From assembly GCF_015999335.1 (NCBI RefSeq), contig NZ_JAEACP010000016.1:1-64000 (forward strand): a DNA stretch of 64,000 bases, written 5' to 3'. Source of the stretch: Tabrizicola soli. Its GTDB lineage: Bacteria; Pseudomonadota; Alphaproteobacteria; Rhodobacterales; Rhodobacteraceae. The position numbers were made by a program, and so were the translations under genes. Of this stretch, positions 8,979 through 16,715 are shown one piece after another. The first letter of the stretch is position 1; each line of letters opens with the position of its first letter. The notes below the pieces were generated by a model. That model saw only the letters and a list, made by a program, of their open reading frames with translations. It did not search any database and was not told the DNA's origin.

Positions 8979-9365
8979 ATGACATATACGATCAATCGAG
9001 TGATTTCGGGCCAGGACATCGACAGCGTCGATGCGCGGGCGCGCAAGGCCCTGGCGGACAACGGTTTCGGCGTGCTGACCGAGATCGACGTCAAGGCGAC
9101 GTTGAAGAAGAAGCTTGATGTCGAGATGCCCGCATATCGCATCCTGGGGGCCTGCAATCCCGGAATGGCGCATCAGGCCATCGGGATCGAGCCCAGGGTG
9201 GGCGCGATGCTGCCGTGCAACGTCATCCTGCGCGAGACCGAAGGCGGAGTGGAAGTCAGCGCGATCGACCCGGTCGCCTCGATGCAGGCGATCGAGAATG
9301 CAGAACTGAAACGCGTCGCGGGCGAGGTGCGCGACCTGCTGGCAAAGGCCGTGGCCGCGATCTGA
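8979..9365 (+). CDS. DUF302 domain protein
   Basis: A 128-residue cytoplasmic protein that is almost entirely a DUF302 domain (DIDSVDARARKALADNGF near the N-terminus; CNPGMAHQAIGIEPRVG in the middle). AAAGGA precedes the ATG by about 9 nt. DUF302 proteins are small alpha/beta folds of unknown function, often next to stress or sulfur genes. Here UspA lies immediately downstream in the opposite direction, which fits a stress setting but does not prove one. Confidence 0.85.
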   Translation: MTYTINRVISGQDIDSVDARARKALADNGFGVLTEIDVKATLKKKLDVEMPAYRILGACNPGMAHQAIGIEPRVGAMLPCNVILRETEGGVEVSAIDPVASMQAIENAELKRVAGEVRDLLAKAVAAI

Positions 9366-9419
9366 GGGCGCAGCCACGACTCTTGCGCGCGGTCGGACGA
9401 TATGGCCCGAGCCGCGCGC

Positions 9420-9887
9420 TCAGCCCGGAGCGGCCTCTCCGAACAGGACCTCGTCCGGGATATCGAGCCGGGCAACCATGAGGCTGCAGGAAAGCGTGTC
9501 GACCAGCGTCGCGGTGACCGACCCCAGCAGCCAGCGCGCCAGGGAGCCCTGCTTGTGGTGCCCGACAACGACCAGATCCGCGCCGGTCTCTTTGGCGATG
9601 GCCGTGATCCGCTCGGCCGGCTGGCCGCGCTCCAGCCTCGCCTCGGGGACAAGACCCATGCGCTTCAGACGCGCAACGCCCTCATCCAGGATCTTCTGGA
9701 TCTCGCCGGCCTTGTCGCTGGACAGATAGACCGGGCTGAGATCGCCGACGAAAAGCTCGGGCACCGGCTCGACGACGGCGACCAGGACGACACGGGCCTT
9801 GCACAGCTGGGCCAGCCGGGCCCCTTCGCGAAGGGCGAGCCGGCCCTCGAGAGACCCGTCATAGGCCAGAACGATCGTGCCATACAT
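9420..9887 (-). CDS. Universal stress protein UspA family
   Basis: A 155-residue single-domain Usp. It starts with IVLAYDGSLEGRLAL and has the nucleotide-binding signature (VVVGHHKQGSLARWLLGSVT), so it is of the ATP-binding type. It is convergent with the DUF302 gene, 54 bp away, and has its own promoter region. Confidence 0.9.
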   Translation of the reverse strand: MYGTIVLAYDGSLEGRLALREGARLAQLCKARVVLVAVVEPVPELFVGDLSPVYLSSDKAGEIQKILDEGVARLKRMGLVPEARLERGQPAERITAIAKETGADLVVVGHHKQGSLARWLLGSVTATLVDTLSCSLMVARLDIPDEVLFGEAAPG

Positions 9888-9982
9888 GACTATCTCCGTC
9901 CGTTGCCGATGATGGGAACATCATACTCCCCGGATGGCCTTGGAACAATCGCCCATGTTCCGAACCCGTTACGGACCGGGGT

Positions 9983-10834
9983 TCAGATGTTGGTCTGGTC
10001 CGGCGGCACGCCCTGCGGCAGGGGGGCAGCGCCCCCGGCCTCCTCGCAGGTCACACCCTCCATGCCGACGCCATAGCAGGTCATCGACAGCGACCCGAGC
10101 GCATAGCCGCGCAAGAGGGTCTTCGCGTCCGCCTTTTCCGCCGCCAGCCCGGCGGTATAGAGCAGCGGGATGAAATGGTCGGGCGTGGGCACGGCCATGT
10201 CATAGTCGGGATGTTCCAGCGATTTCAGGATATCGGCCGGGGCTTCGGTCATCTGGCGGGCGATCATGTCGTCGAACCGCTGCGCCCAGGCGGCGCCGGC
10301 ATCGGGCTTGTTCCATTCGATCCGGCGCAGGTTGTGCACCACATTGCCGCTGGAGACGATCATCACGCCCTGGCTGCGCAGCTTGTTCAGCTTGGCGGCC
10401 AGGTCAAGGTGGTAGTCCATCGGCTTCAGCGCGTTGATCGACAGCTGCACCACCGGAACATCGGCCCTGGGGAAGAGATGGGCCAGGACGCTCCAGGTGC
10501 CATGGTCCAGGCCCCACTGGTCATGGTCGGCCCCCACCCAATGCGGCTTGACCACCTCGGCGATCTCGCCGGCCAGCTCCGGCAGGCCCGGCGCCGGATA
10601 GTCGAACTCGAACAACTCTTGCGGGAAGCCGTAGAAGTCATGGATCGTGCGCGGCCGCGCCATGGCGGTGACGGCGGTCGCGCCGATGAACCAGTGCGCC
10701 GAGACGACAAGGATGGCGCGTGGTCGTGGCAGCGCCTCCCCCAGCCGGCGCCAGGCCTGGGTATAGCCGTTCTCCTCCAGCGTGTTCATCGGGCTGCCAT
10801 GGCCCAGAAACAGCGCCGGCATCACCTGGTTCAT
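9983..10834 (-). CDS. ygiD: YgiD-type extradiol aromatic ring-opening dioxygenase
   Basis: A 283-residue LigB-superfamily protein. FLGHGSPMN carries the first metal-binding His, and VVSAHWF and GNVVHNLR supply others. In E. coli YgiD this scaffold opens DOPA-type catechols using a metal ion. It starts 4 nt inside the end of the HdeD gene (ATGA), so the two are co-translated. The in vivo substrate is unproven; no other catechol gene is nearby. Confidence 0.85.
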   Translation of the reverse strand: MNQVMPALFLGHGSPMNTLEENGYTQAWRRLGEALPRPRAILVVSAHWFIGATAVTAMARPRTIHDFYGFPQELFEFDYPAPGLPELAGEIAEVVKPHWVGADHDQWGLDHGTWSVLAHLFPRADVPVVQLSINALKPMDYHLDLAAKLNKLRSQGVMIVSSGNVVHNLRRIEWNKPDAGAAWAQRFDDMIARQMTEAPADILKSLEHPDYDMAVPTPDHFIPLLYTAGLAAEKADAKTLLRGYALGSLSMTCYGVGMEGVTCEEAGGAAPLPQGVPPDQTNI

Positions 10835-11439
10835 CGCCCAGCCCCCGTGAGTTGCTTCAGTTTCAGGCCCAGCAGGATCATCAGGATGCCGAACAGGACC
10901 GCGTAAAGCCCCAGCATCCAGCCCAGCGCCAGGATGCCGCCCTCGGGTGCGGTGAGCATGAACCACAGCACGGCCGCCCCCAGGAGGACCGAGATGAGCC
11001 CGCTCAGACCAAGCACCCATTCCCCCTCGATCTCCTTGCGCAGCCGGATCGCGGCGGCGATCTGCGCGGCCCCGGTGACGACCGCCCAGAAGGAAACCAT
11101 CGACCACAGGAACACCGCCATGACCAGGGTCGCGACCAGGGGCGACAGCACCACCACCACGCCGGTCGCGATCCCGAGAAGGCCGCTGGCGATCAGCCAC
11201 CCCCAACGCTCGCCCGCACGCAGGTTGGTGACCCCGGCCCAGAGCGCGAAGATCCCGTCGACGAAGGAGAAGGCGCCGAAGACCAGCGTCAGCGCCATGA
11301 CCGCTTCACCGGGCAGGAGCCAGGCAAGCACGCCGATCCCCAGCGCGATGACCCCGCGCAGGACGAACATCTTCCAGTTGGGCGCAAGCGAACAGAACGG
11401 CGAGCGGCTGTCGACATTGTTCGGGAATCCGTCTGACAT
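10831..11439 (-). CDS. HdeD-family membrane protein
   Basis: A 202-residue inner-membrane protein with six predicted helices in the paired arrangement of the HdeD/DUF308 family (LRGVIALGIGVLAWLLPGEA is the first). E. coli HdeD contributes to acid resistance at high cell density. Here it is co-translated with a YgiD-type dioxygenase. The function in this organism is not established. Confidence 0.85.
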   Translation of the reverse strand: MSDGFPNNVDSRSPFCSLAPNWKMFVLRGVIALGIGVLAWLLPGEAVMALTLVFGAFSFVDGIFALWAGVTNLRAGERWGWLIASGLLGIATGVVVVLSPLVATLVMAVFLWSMVSFWAVVTGAAQIAAAIRLRKEIEGEWVLGLSGLISVLLGAAVLWFMLTAPEGGILALGWMLGLYAVLFGILMILLGLKLKQLTGAGR

Positions 11440-11589
11440 GGATAACCTCGTATCCTTGTTGTGCCCCCTGCAGGATCGGGCCTGTCCGTGATGTTAAGCC
11501 ACAAGGTGAAAATCTCAACGACACAAGGTCGCGCGCGGACCACTTTGCCGCGACGCAGTCGGCGACCGGCATCTACGCGTCGAGCACAT

Positions 11590-11760
11590 GGCTGGGGTAA
11601 TGGAAAGAAGCCGGGCCCGCGCCGCGGCCCCCACGCCCCGGAAGCGGGCCGGACCGAAGGTGCTCTCGTCGATCTCGACCTGGCTGTGGAAGGGACAGCC
11701 CGCCTGGGCCAGCTCGGCCATCCCCTGCCGCGCATCCGGCTCCGCGCCGGCGATCTGCCC
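11590..11760 (-). pseudogene. Possible IS1595-type transposase remnant
   Basis: The gap 11440-11831 has no intact gene. On the minus strand one frame encodes CPFHSQVEIDESTFGPARFR, which resembles the segment around the first catalytic Asp of IS1595-family transposases (VEIDESYFG...). Neither the rest of the transposase nor terminal repeats are recognisable. It would be a short, decayed piece beside the methyltransferase gene. The match is brief and could be chance. Confidence 0.28.
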
Positions 11761-11831
11761 GCGCCAGGCAGGGCCGCCAGGTCGAGCCAGGTACCGGCAC
11801 CGCGGCAGGCAAGCGGGGGGCGATCCCGTGC

Positions 11832-12611
11832 TTATCCTGCCTTGGTTGCGCTGATCGCGTAGCGGTGTTCGCTGCGGCGAAGGAGTGATTTGGCCAGACC
11901 AAGGTCCCGCGCCTGTGCACGGTGGATGGCAGCCAGCCGCATGTCGATGCGGATCTCCCGAAACCCGGCCTCCTGCAATAGCGCGGCAACAGTGTCGGCC
12001 CGCGCCCCGCGCGAGAAGTGCACCTGAGACAATATCGAGGCATGGCGCAGAGCCAGCTCGGCACCGCATCGCGAATGTGAAGGGCCGGCCAGGCGGGCCA
12101 GCAGACGGCCGAGGAAGCTGCGCGTCACGAAATCCCCGTCCACCACCAGCAGCCTGCCGCCGGGGGCCAGCACCCGGAACCACTCTGCGAAGGCGGCCTG
12201 CGGATCGACCAGCGTCCAGACCAGGTGGCGGGTTACGATGACGTCCTGCGATGCCGCGGGCAGCATGGTGCGCTCGGCATCCGCCTGCAGGAACGCGACC
12301 GGCACCCCGGCCGCCGCGGCCTTGGCGCGGGCGCGGGCGAGCATCGGCTCGGCCCAGTCCAGTCCGGTCACGCGGTAGCCCAGGTCGTGGCAGAGAAGCG
12401 CGATCTCTCCGGTCCCCGAGGCAAGGTCCAGCAGTCGCCGCCCCTCGGCCGCGCCCAGATGGCGACGGAACAGCCCCATCCAGGCCGCCCGCTCGGCCCC
12501 TACGGCGATCTTGTGGCCGGGGTCCTGATCGAAGGTCGCCGCCCGGTCGGACCAGTAGTCGCGGATCTCGTCCCGCAGGTCGCGATTCGTCAGGGAAGTG
12601 GGAATGTTCAT
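11832..12611 (-). CDS. Class I SAM-dependent methyltransferase
   Basis: A 259-residue methyltransferase with the SAM-binding motif LDLASGTGEIALL (about 61-73), followed by VTGLDWAEPML and the post-motif WFRVLAPGGRLLVVDG, typical of UbiE-like small-molecule methylases. It diverges from the FecCD-type ABC importer and shares its control region, including a perfect palindrome at 12663. A role in modifying a metallophore or the imported metal complex is an inference from context; the substrate is unknown. Confidence 0.85.
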   Translation of the reverse strand: MNIPTSLTNRDLRDEIRDYWSDRAATFDQDPGHKIAVGAERAAWMGLFRRHLGAAEGRRLLDLASGTGEIALLCHDLGYRVTGLDWAEPMLARARAKAAAAGVPVAFLQADAERTMLPAASQDVIVTRHLVWTLVDPQAAFAEWFRVLAPGGRLLVVDGDFVTRSFLGRLLARLAGPSHSRCGAELALRHASILSQVHFSRGARADTVAALLQEAGFREIRIDMRLAAIHRAQARDLGLAKSLLRRSEHRYAISATKAG

Positions 12612-12662
12612 TGCGATCAGCTCGTTACCAGCCGGTGGTTCTTGCGGTGGTTAGCCGATCAT

Positions 12663-12683
12663 TTCCGACTAAACAAGTCGGAA
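12663..12683. promoter_or_regulatory. Palindromic operator between methyltransferase and metal importer
   Basis: A perfect 8-bp inverted repeat TTCCGACT / AGTCGGAA with a 5-bp spacer, followed 7 bp later by a good -35 element TTGACA at 12691. It lies in the 133-bp divergent region and so could control both directions. It is not a clear Fur, RirA or Irr consensus; the regulator is unknown. Confidence 0.5.
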
Positions 12684-12744
12684 TATATTGTTGACAAACA
12701 AACTAAGGAAATCTAGCTCCTCCTACGACAACCAAGGAGCCACG

Positions 12745-13869
12745 ATGACCCGTCTTCCCACCCTGCTCGGCGCGACTGCGCTGAGCCTGTTCGCAGCCAG
12801 CCTCGCGCAAGCCGACACAGTCACCCTCACCGATATTGCCGGACGGCAGGTGCAGGTCGAGACTCCCGTCCAGCGCGTGATCCTGGGCGAGGGGCGGCAG
12901 GCGTTCTTCACCGCCGTCCTGGAAACCGAGGACCCCTTCGCCCGCGTCGTGGGCTGGCGCGACGACCTGAGGGAGGCCGATCCGGACAGCTATGCCGCCT
13001 ATCTGGAGCAATTCCCCGAGATCGGCGCGATCCCGACCTTCGGCGGTTTCAAGGAAGGCACCTTCGACATCGAGCAGGCGGTGTCGCTGGATCCCGACGT
13101 GATGATCCTGAACCTCGAGGCGAAGGCCGCGACCGACGAGGCCGGGTATGAGGAAAAGCTCGCCGCGGTGGGCATCCCGATCGTCTACGTCGACTTCCGC
13201 GAAAAGCCCTTCGAGAACACCATGAAGTCGATGGAACTGATCGGCCAGCTCTATGGCAGGGAAGACCGCGCGGCCGAGTTCAACGCCTTCTTCACCGCCG
13301 AGATGGACAAGGTCCGCTCGGTCATCGCCGCGCAGACCGGGCTGGCCCGGCCGCTGGTCTTCGTCGAACGCGCCGGGGGCTATTCCGAGGATTGCTGCAT
13401 GTCCTTCGGGTCGGATAACTTCGGCCGCATGGTCGAGGAAGCGGGCGGCACCAACATGGCCGCGCCCTTCATTCCCGGGACCTTCGGCACGGTGAACGCC
13501 GAGCAGATCGTCGCCTCGGACCCCGAGGTCGTGGTGGTGACCGGCGGCAACTGGCAAGCCTATGTCCCCGGAGGCGCCTGGGTCGGTGTCGCGCCCGGCG
13601 CCGACCTGGCGGTGGCGAAGGACAAGCTTGCCGGGCTGATGCAGCGCCCTGCCTTTGCCGGGACGCGGGCGGTGGAATCCGGTCGGGTCCACGCCATCTG
13701 GCATCAGTTCTACAACAACCCCTACAGCTTCGTCGCCGTCCAGCAACTGGCCAAATGGCTGCATCCCGAGCTCTTTGCCGACCTCGACCCCGAGGCCACG
13801 CTGAAGGAACTGCACAGCCGCTTTCTGCCCGTGGACTATCGGCCCGGCTACTGGGTCTCGCTGAACTGA
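12745..13869 (+). CDS. Metallophore/iron ABC transporter, periplasmic binding protein
   Basis: A 374-residue protein with a signal peptide (cleavage after SLAQA) and the helical-backbone Peripla_BP_2 fold used for siderophores, heme and cobalamin (VTLTDIAGRQVQVETPVQRVI at the mature N-terminus). The ATG at 12745 has AAGGAG 5 nt upstream. The pair CC in YSEDCCMSFG is unusual. It is the first gene of a three-gene importer with FecCD permease and ATPase. The exact ligand cannot be told from sequence. Confidence 0.88.
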   Translation: MTRLPTLLGATALSLFAASLAQADTVTLTDIAGRQVQVETPVQRVILGEGRQAFFTAVLETEDPFARVVGWRDDLREADPDSYAAYLEQFPEIGAIPTFGGFKEGTFDIEQAVSLDPDVMILNLEAKAATDEAGYEEKLAAVGIPIVYVDFREKPFENTMKSMELIGQLYGREDRAAEFNAFFTAEMDKVRSVIAAQTGLARPLVFVERAGGYSEDCCMSFGSDNFGRMVEEAGGTNMAAPFIPGTFGTVNAEQIVASDPEVVVVTGGNWQAYVPGGAWVGVAPGADLAVAKDKLAGLMQRPAFAGTRAVESGRVHAIWHQFYNNPYSFVAVQQLAKWLHPELFADLDPEATLKELHSRFLPVDYRPGYWVSLN

Positions 13870-13920
13870 TCGCATCCGGGCGGCGCATCCCGTGCCGCCC
13901 CTCCCGTTCGGGGACCTTCC

Positions 13921-14991
13921 ATGACCAGCCTCGCCGATCTCCAGGTGCCCGCAGAGACAGGGCACCACCCCTACCGCCGGCTTGTCCTGCGGCGCATCCT
14001 GATCCTTGCCGGGCTGTCCCTGCTTCTGGCGCTGTCGGTAGCCGTCGATGTCTCGCTCGGTCCTGCCCGTTATGCGTTGGGCGAGGTGGTCGCCACCCTT
14101 CTGCAACCGGCGCAGGCCGAGGCGCAGATGCGCATGGTGGTCTGGGAGATCCGGATGCCGATGGCGCTGATGGCGGTGACGGTCGGGGCCTGCCTCTCGC
14201 TCGCCGGGGCGCAGATGCAAACCATCCTGGCGAACCCGCTGGCCAGCCCCTTCACGCTGGGAATCTCGGCCGCCGCCAGCTTCGGCGCGGCGCTGGCGAT
14301 GGTCCTGGGCGTGGCGCTGGTGCCGACCGCGCTGGCGCTGATGGTGCCGATCAACGCCTTCGCGATGGCGATGGTCGCCGCGCTGCTGATCTTCGCACTC
14401 TCCACCATGCGGGGCGTGACGGTCGAGACCATCGTGCTTCTGGGCATCGCGCTGGTCTTCACCTTCAACGCCCTTCTGGCGCTGCTGCAGTATTTCGCCT
14501 CGGAACAGGCGCTGGCCGCCGTGGTGTTCTGGACCATGGGCAGCCTGACCAAGGCCACCTGGACCAAGGTCGCCGTGACGGCGCTGATCCTGGTGATCGT
14601 GACACCGCTTTTTGCCCGCCGCGCCTGGGCACTGACCGCGATCCGGCTGGGCGAGACCCGCGCCGCCGCGATGGGGGTGCCCGTGCGCCGGTTGCGGCTG
14701 GAGACGCTGGTCCTTGTCTCGGCGCTGGCGGCGGTGCCGGTGTCCTTCGTCGGCACCATCGGCTTCATCGGCATCGTCGGTCCGCATATCGCGCGGCTTC
14801 TCCTGGGCGAGGACCAGCGCTTCTTCCTGCCGGGCTCGATCCTGGCCGGGGCGCTGATCCTGTCGGCCACCTCGGTCCTGTCCAAGGCGATCCTGCCCGG
14901 CGCGGTCCTGCCGATCGGGATCATCACCGCGCTGGTCGGCGTGCCCTTCTTCGCCACCCTGATCTTCACCCACGGACGTCGCCAATGGTAA
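13921..14991 (+). CDS. FecCD-family ABC transporter permease
   Basis: A 356-residue integral membrane protein with about nine to ten helices and the FecCD signatures ANPLASPFTLGISAAASFGA (early) and GFIGIVGPHIARLLLG (late). It would form a homodimeric channel for the metal complex brought by the preceding binding protein. Its last codons overlap the start of the ATPase gene by 7 nt. Confidence 0.93.
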   Translation: MTSLADLQVPAETGHHPYRRLVLRRILILAGLSLLLALSVAVDVSLGPARYALGEVVATLLQPAQAEAQMRMVVWEIRMPMALMAVTVGACLSLAGAQMQTILANPLASPFTLGISAAASFGAALAMVLGVALVPTALALMVPINAFAMAMVAALLIFALSTMRGVTVETIVLLGIALVFTFNALLALLQYFASEQALAAVVFWTMGSLTKATWTKVAVTALILVIVTPLFARRAWALTAIRLGETRAAAMGVPVRRLRLETLVLVSALAAVPVSFVGTIGFIGIVGPHIARLLLGEDQRFFLPGSILAGALILSATSVLSKAILPGAVLPIGIITALVGVPFFATLIFTHGRRQW

Positions 14992-15743
14992 GCCTGCAAC
15001 TGAACGCGGTCGAGGCGCGCTATGGCCGCAAGGTCGTCTATGCCGAGGCTTCGACACCCGAGATCGCCGGGGGCCGCCTGACCGCGCTGGTCGGGGCCAA
15101 CGCGGCCGGCAAGTCCACGCTCTTCCGCCGGATCGCCGGGCAACTGGCCGGCAAGGGAGAAGTCAGGTTCGTCGGTGCCGGGCTGCACGACTTGCGCTAC
15201 ATGCCGCAGGACACCGGCATGACCGCAGCCCTCAGCGTCTATGAATCGGTGATCCTTGCGCTGAAACAAGGCCGGGGCGGCTGGCGGATGGGGGCGGGCG
15301 AACTGGCCGCCGTGGACGAGATCCTTGCCGGCCTGAAGATCACGGCCCTCTCCGGCCGGCCCCTGTCCGAGCTGTCCGGCGGCCAGCGCCAGCTGGTGTC
15401 CATCGCCCAGACGCTGGTGAGCCGACCCCGCATCGTCCTGATGGACGAACCGACCTCCGCGCTCGACCTCTACCGGCAATACGAGGTGCTGGAATACCTG
15501 CGCCTCTACGCCGCCGACACCGGCTCGGTGACGATCCTCGCGCTCCATGACCTGAACCAGGTCATGCGCGCCTGCACCATGACCATCGCGGTGGCGGAAG
15601 GCCGCATCGTTGCCGCCGGCCCGACGCTGGAAACATTACGGCCAGAGCTGATCCGCCAACTCTACGGCATCGAAGCCAGGGTGGAAACCTGCTCGCGGGG
15701 CTGCCCGATGATGATCGTGGACCGGGCGGTTCGGGAGGGGTAG
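14985..15743 (+). CDS. FepC-type ABC transporter ATP-binding protein
   Basis: A 252-residue ATPase with Walker A (GANAAGKST), signature LSGGQRQ, Walker B (IVLMDEPTSALD) and the switch histidine (ALHDLNQ). It powers the FecCD-type importer. The C-terminal tail carries two extra cysteines (ETCSRGCPM), which are not part of the ATPase fold and may reflect redox or metal sensing. The unit seems to end here; a GC-rich hairpin follows at 15790. Confidence 0.92.
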   Translation: MVSLQLNAVEARYGRKVVYAEASTPEIAGGRLTALVGANAAGKSTLFRRIAGQLAGKGEVRFVGAGLHDLRYMPQDTGMTAALSVYESVILALKQGRGGWRMGAGELAAVDEILAGLKITALSGRPLSELSGGQRQLVSIAQTLVSRPRIVLMDEPTSALDLYRQYEVLEYLRLYAADTGSVTILALHDLNQVMRACTMTIAVAEGRIVAAGPTLETLRPELIRQLYGIEARVETCSRGCPMMIVDRAVREG

Positions 15744-15789
15744 CCAGGATCGTCAGCCACGGGTCGGCCTTATCAAGGTGCAGGCGTGA

Positions 15790-15806
15790 ATCCCCAGGTT
15801 GGGGAT
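15790..15806. promoter_or_regulatory. Perfect inverted repeat ahead of the XRE gene
   Basis: ATCCCCA-ggt-TGGGGAT: a 7-bp perfect stem with a 3-base loop, 47 bp after the importer operon and about 35 bp upstream of the XRE promoter. There is no T-run after it, so it is more likely an operator than a rho-independent terminator. Confidence 0.4.
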
Positions 15807-15837
15807 ATTACCAAAATGGAGGACAATCTTCCCTTGC

Positions 15838-15846
15838 TGCTATAAT
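15838..15846 (+). promoter_or_regulatory. Extended -10 promoter of the XRE gene
   Basis: TGCTATAAT matches an extended -10 element (TGnTATAAT) exactly, inside an AT-rich stretch that stands out from its surroundings. The start codon is at 15885. No good -35 is seen, as is usual for extended -10 promoters. Confidence 0.5.
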
Positions 15847-15884
15847 TTTAGATTCAAATATATCCGAAGCCTAGAAGGGCAGGA

Positions 15885-16715
15885 ATGAATCTGAACTTCC
15901 AGAAGAACCTCCGTCTTCTCGTGTCCTACTCTGGATCGGTTTCGCAGATCTGCCGGCGGCTGGAGGTGAATCGGCAGCAGTTTCATCGCTATCTCTCCGG
16001 CGCTGCCCGACCGACCGCCCGCCGGATGCAGTTGATCTGCGACTTCTTCGGGGTCGAGGAAGCCGAGATCCTGATGGATCACGCGCAGTTCCGCGAGATC
16101 ATCGCCATCCGCCGCCGCAGCACCACGCCCCTGGACCCGCTTGGCACCTTTGTCGCGGGCCTCCACCGGATCAACCCGCGCTCCTCGCGGCAGCTGGAAC
16201 CGTATCTCGGATTCTACTACAGCTATTTCCGCCCCGTCGAATTTCCGGACATGATCCTGCGCTCGCTGGTCAGCGTGTTCAGCCGTGGCGGCTTTGTCTA
16301 TTGCAAGACGATCGAGAATTATGCCGCGATCAAGCGGCGGTCGCGGCGCATCCTGAAATATACCGGAATCCTCTATCACACCGGCGAACGCATCCTGGTG
16401 CACGAGCGCGAGGCCCATGTCGGCCAGATGATGTGGACCACCGTCCTTCTGCCCTCGCGGATGGATCAATCCTCGCTCATGTCGGGGCTGACGCTGGGGA
16501 TCAGCTCGGGGATTGCGCGGGATGTGGCCTGTTACCGGGTGATCTGGGAATCGCTTGGCCCCCAGATCGACCTTCGCGCCGCGCTGGCGGGGACCGGGCT
16601 TTACGATCTCGCCAGCCCGGTCATCCCGCAGGATATCCGCGTGGCGGTAACGAACGACCTTGCCCCCGGCGAGGACGCCTTTGTCGCCCGCCCCTGGGTC
16701 AACGCGCCGGCCTGA
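15885..16715 (+). CDS. XRE-family helix-turn-helix regulator with large C-terminal domain
   Basis: A 276-residue protein. Residues ~5-65 form a Cro/CI-type helix-turn-helix (SVSQICRRLEVNRQQFHRYL). The remaining ~200 residues are unfamiliar, moderately hydrophobic and rich in Arg; I cannot assign a ligand. It has its own AT-rich extended -10 promoter. Its 3' end overlaps the 3' end of the convergent amidase gene by 17 bp. It may control the importer upstream or the ABC/amidase unit downstream; nothing in the sequence decides between these. Confidence 0.75.
   Translation: MNLNFQKNLRLLVSYSGSVSQICRRLEVNRQQFHRYLSGAARPTARRMQLICDFFGVEEAEILMDHAQFREIIAIRRRSTTPLDPLGTFVAGLHRINPRSSRQLEPYLGFYYSYFRPVEFPDMILRSLVSVFSRGGFVYCKTIENYAAIKRRSRRILKYTGILYHTGERILVHEREAHVGQMMWTTVLLPSRMDQSSLMSGLTLGISSGIARDVACYRVIWESLGPQIDLRAALAGTGLYDLASPVIPQDIRVAVTNDLAPGEDAFVARPWVNAPA

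Noticed and set aside
12703-15057. 784-codon open frame on the minus strand
   Set aside because: It is antisense to the ABC importer genes and consists of His/Gln/Arg/Gly runs without a fold.
15790-15806. Terminator of the metal-importer operon
   Set aside because: The 7-bp stem has no T-run after it on the plus strand, so I list it as an inverted repeat only.
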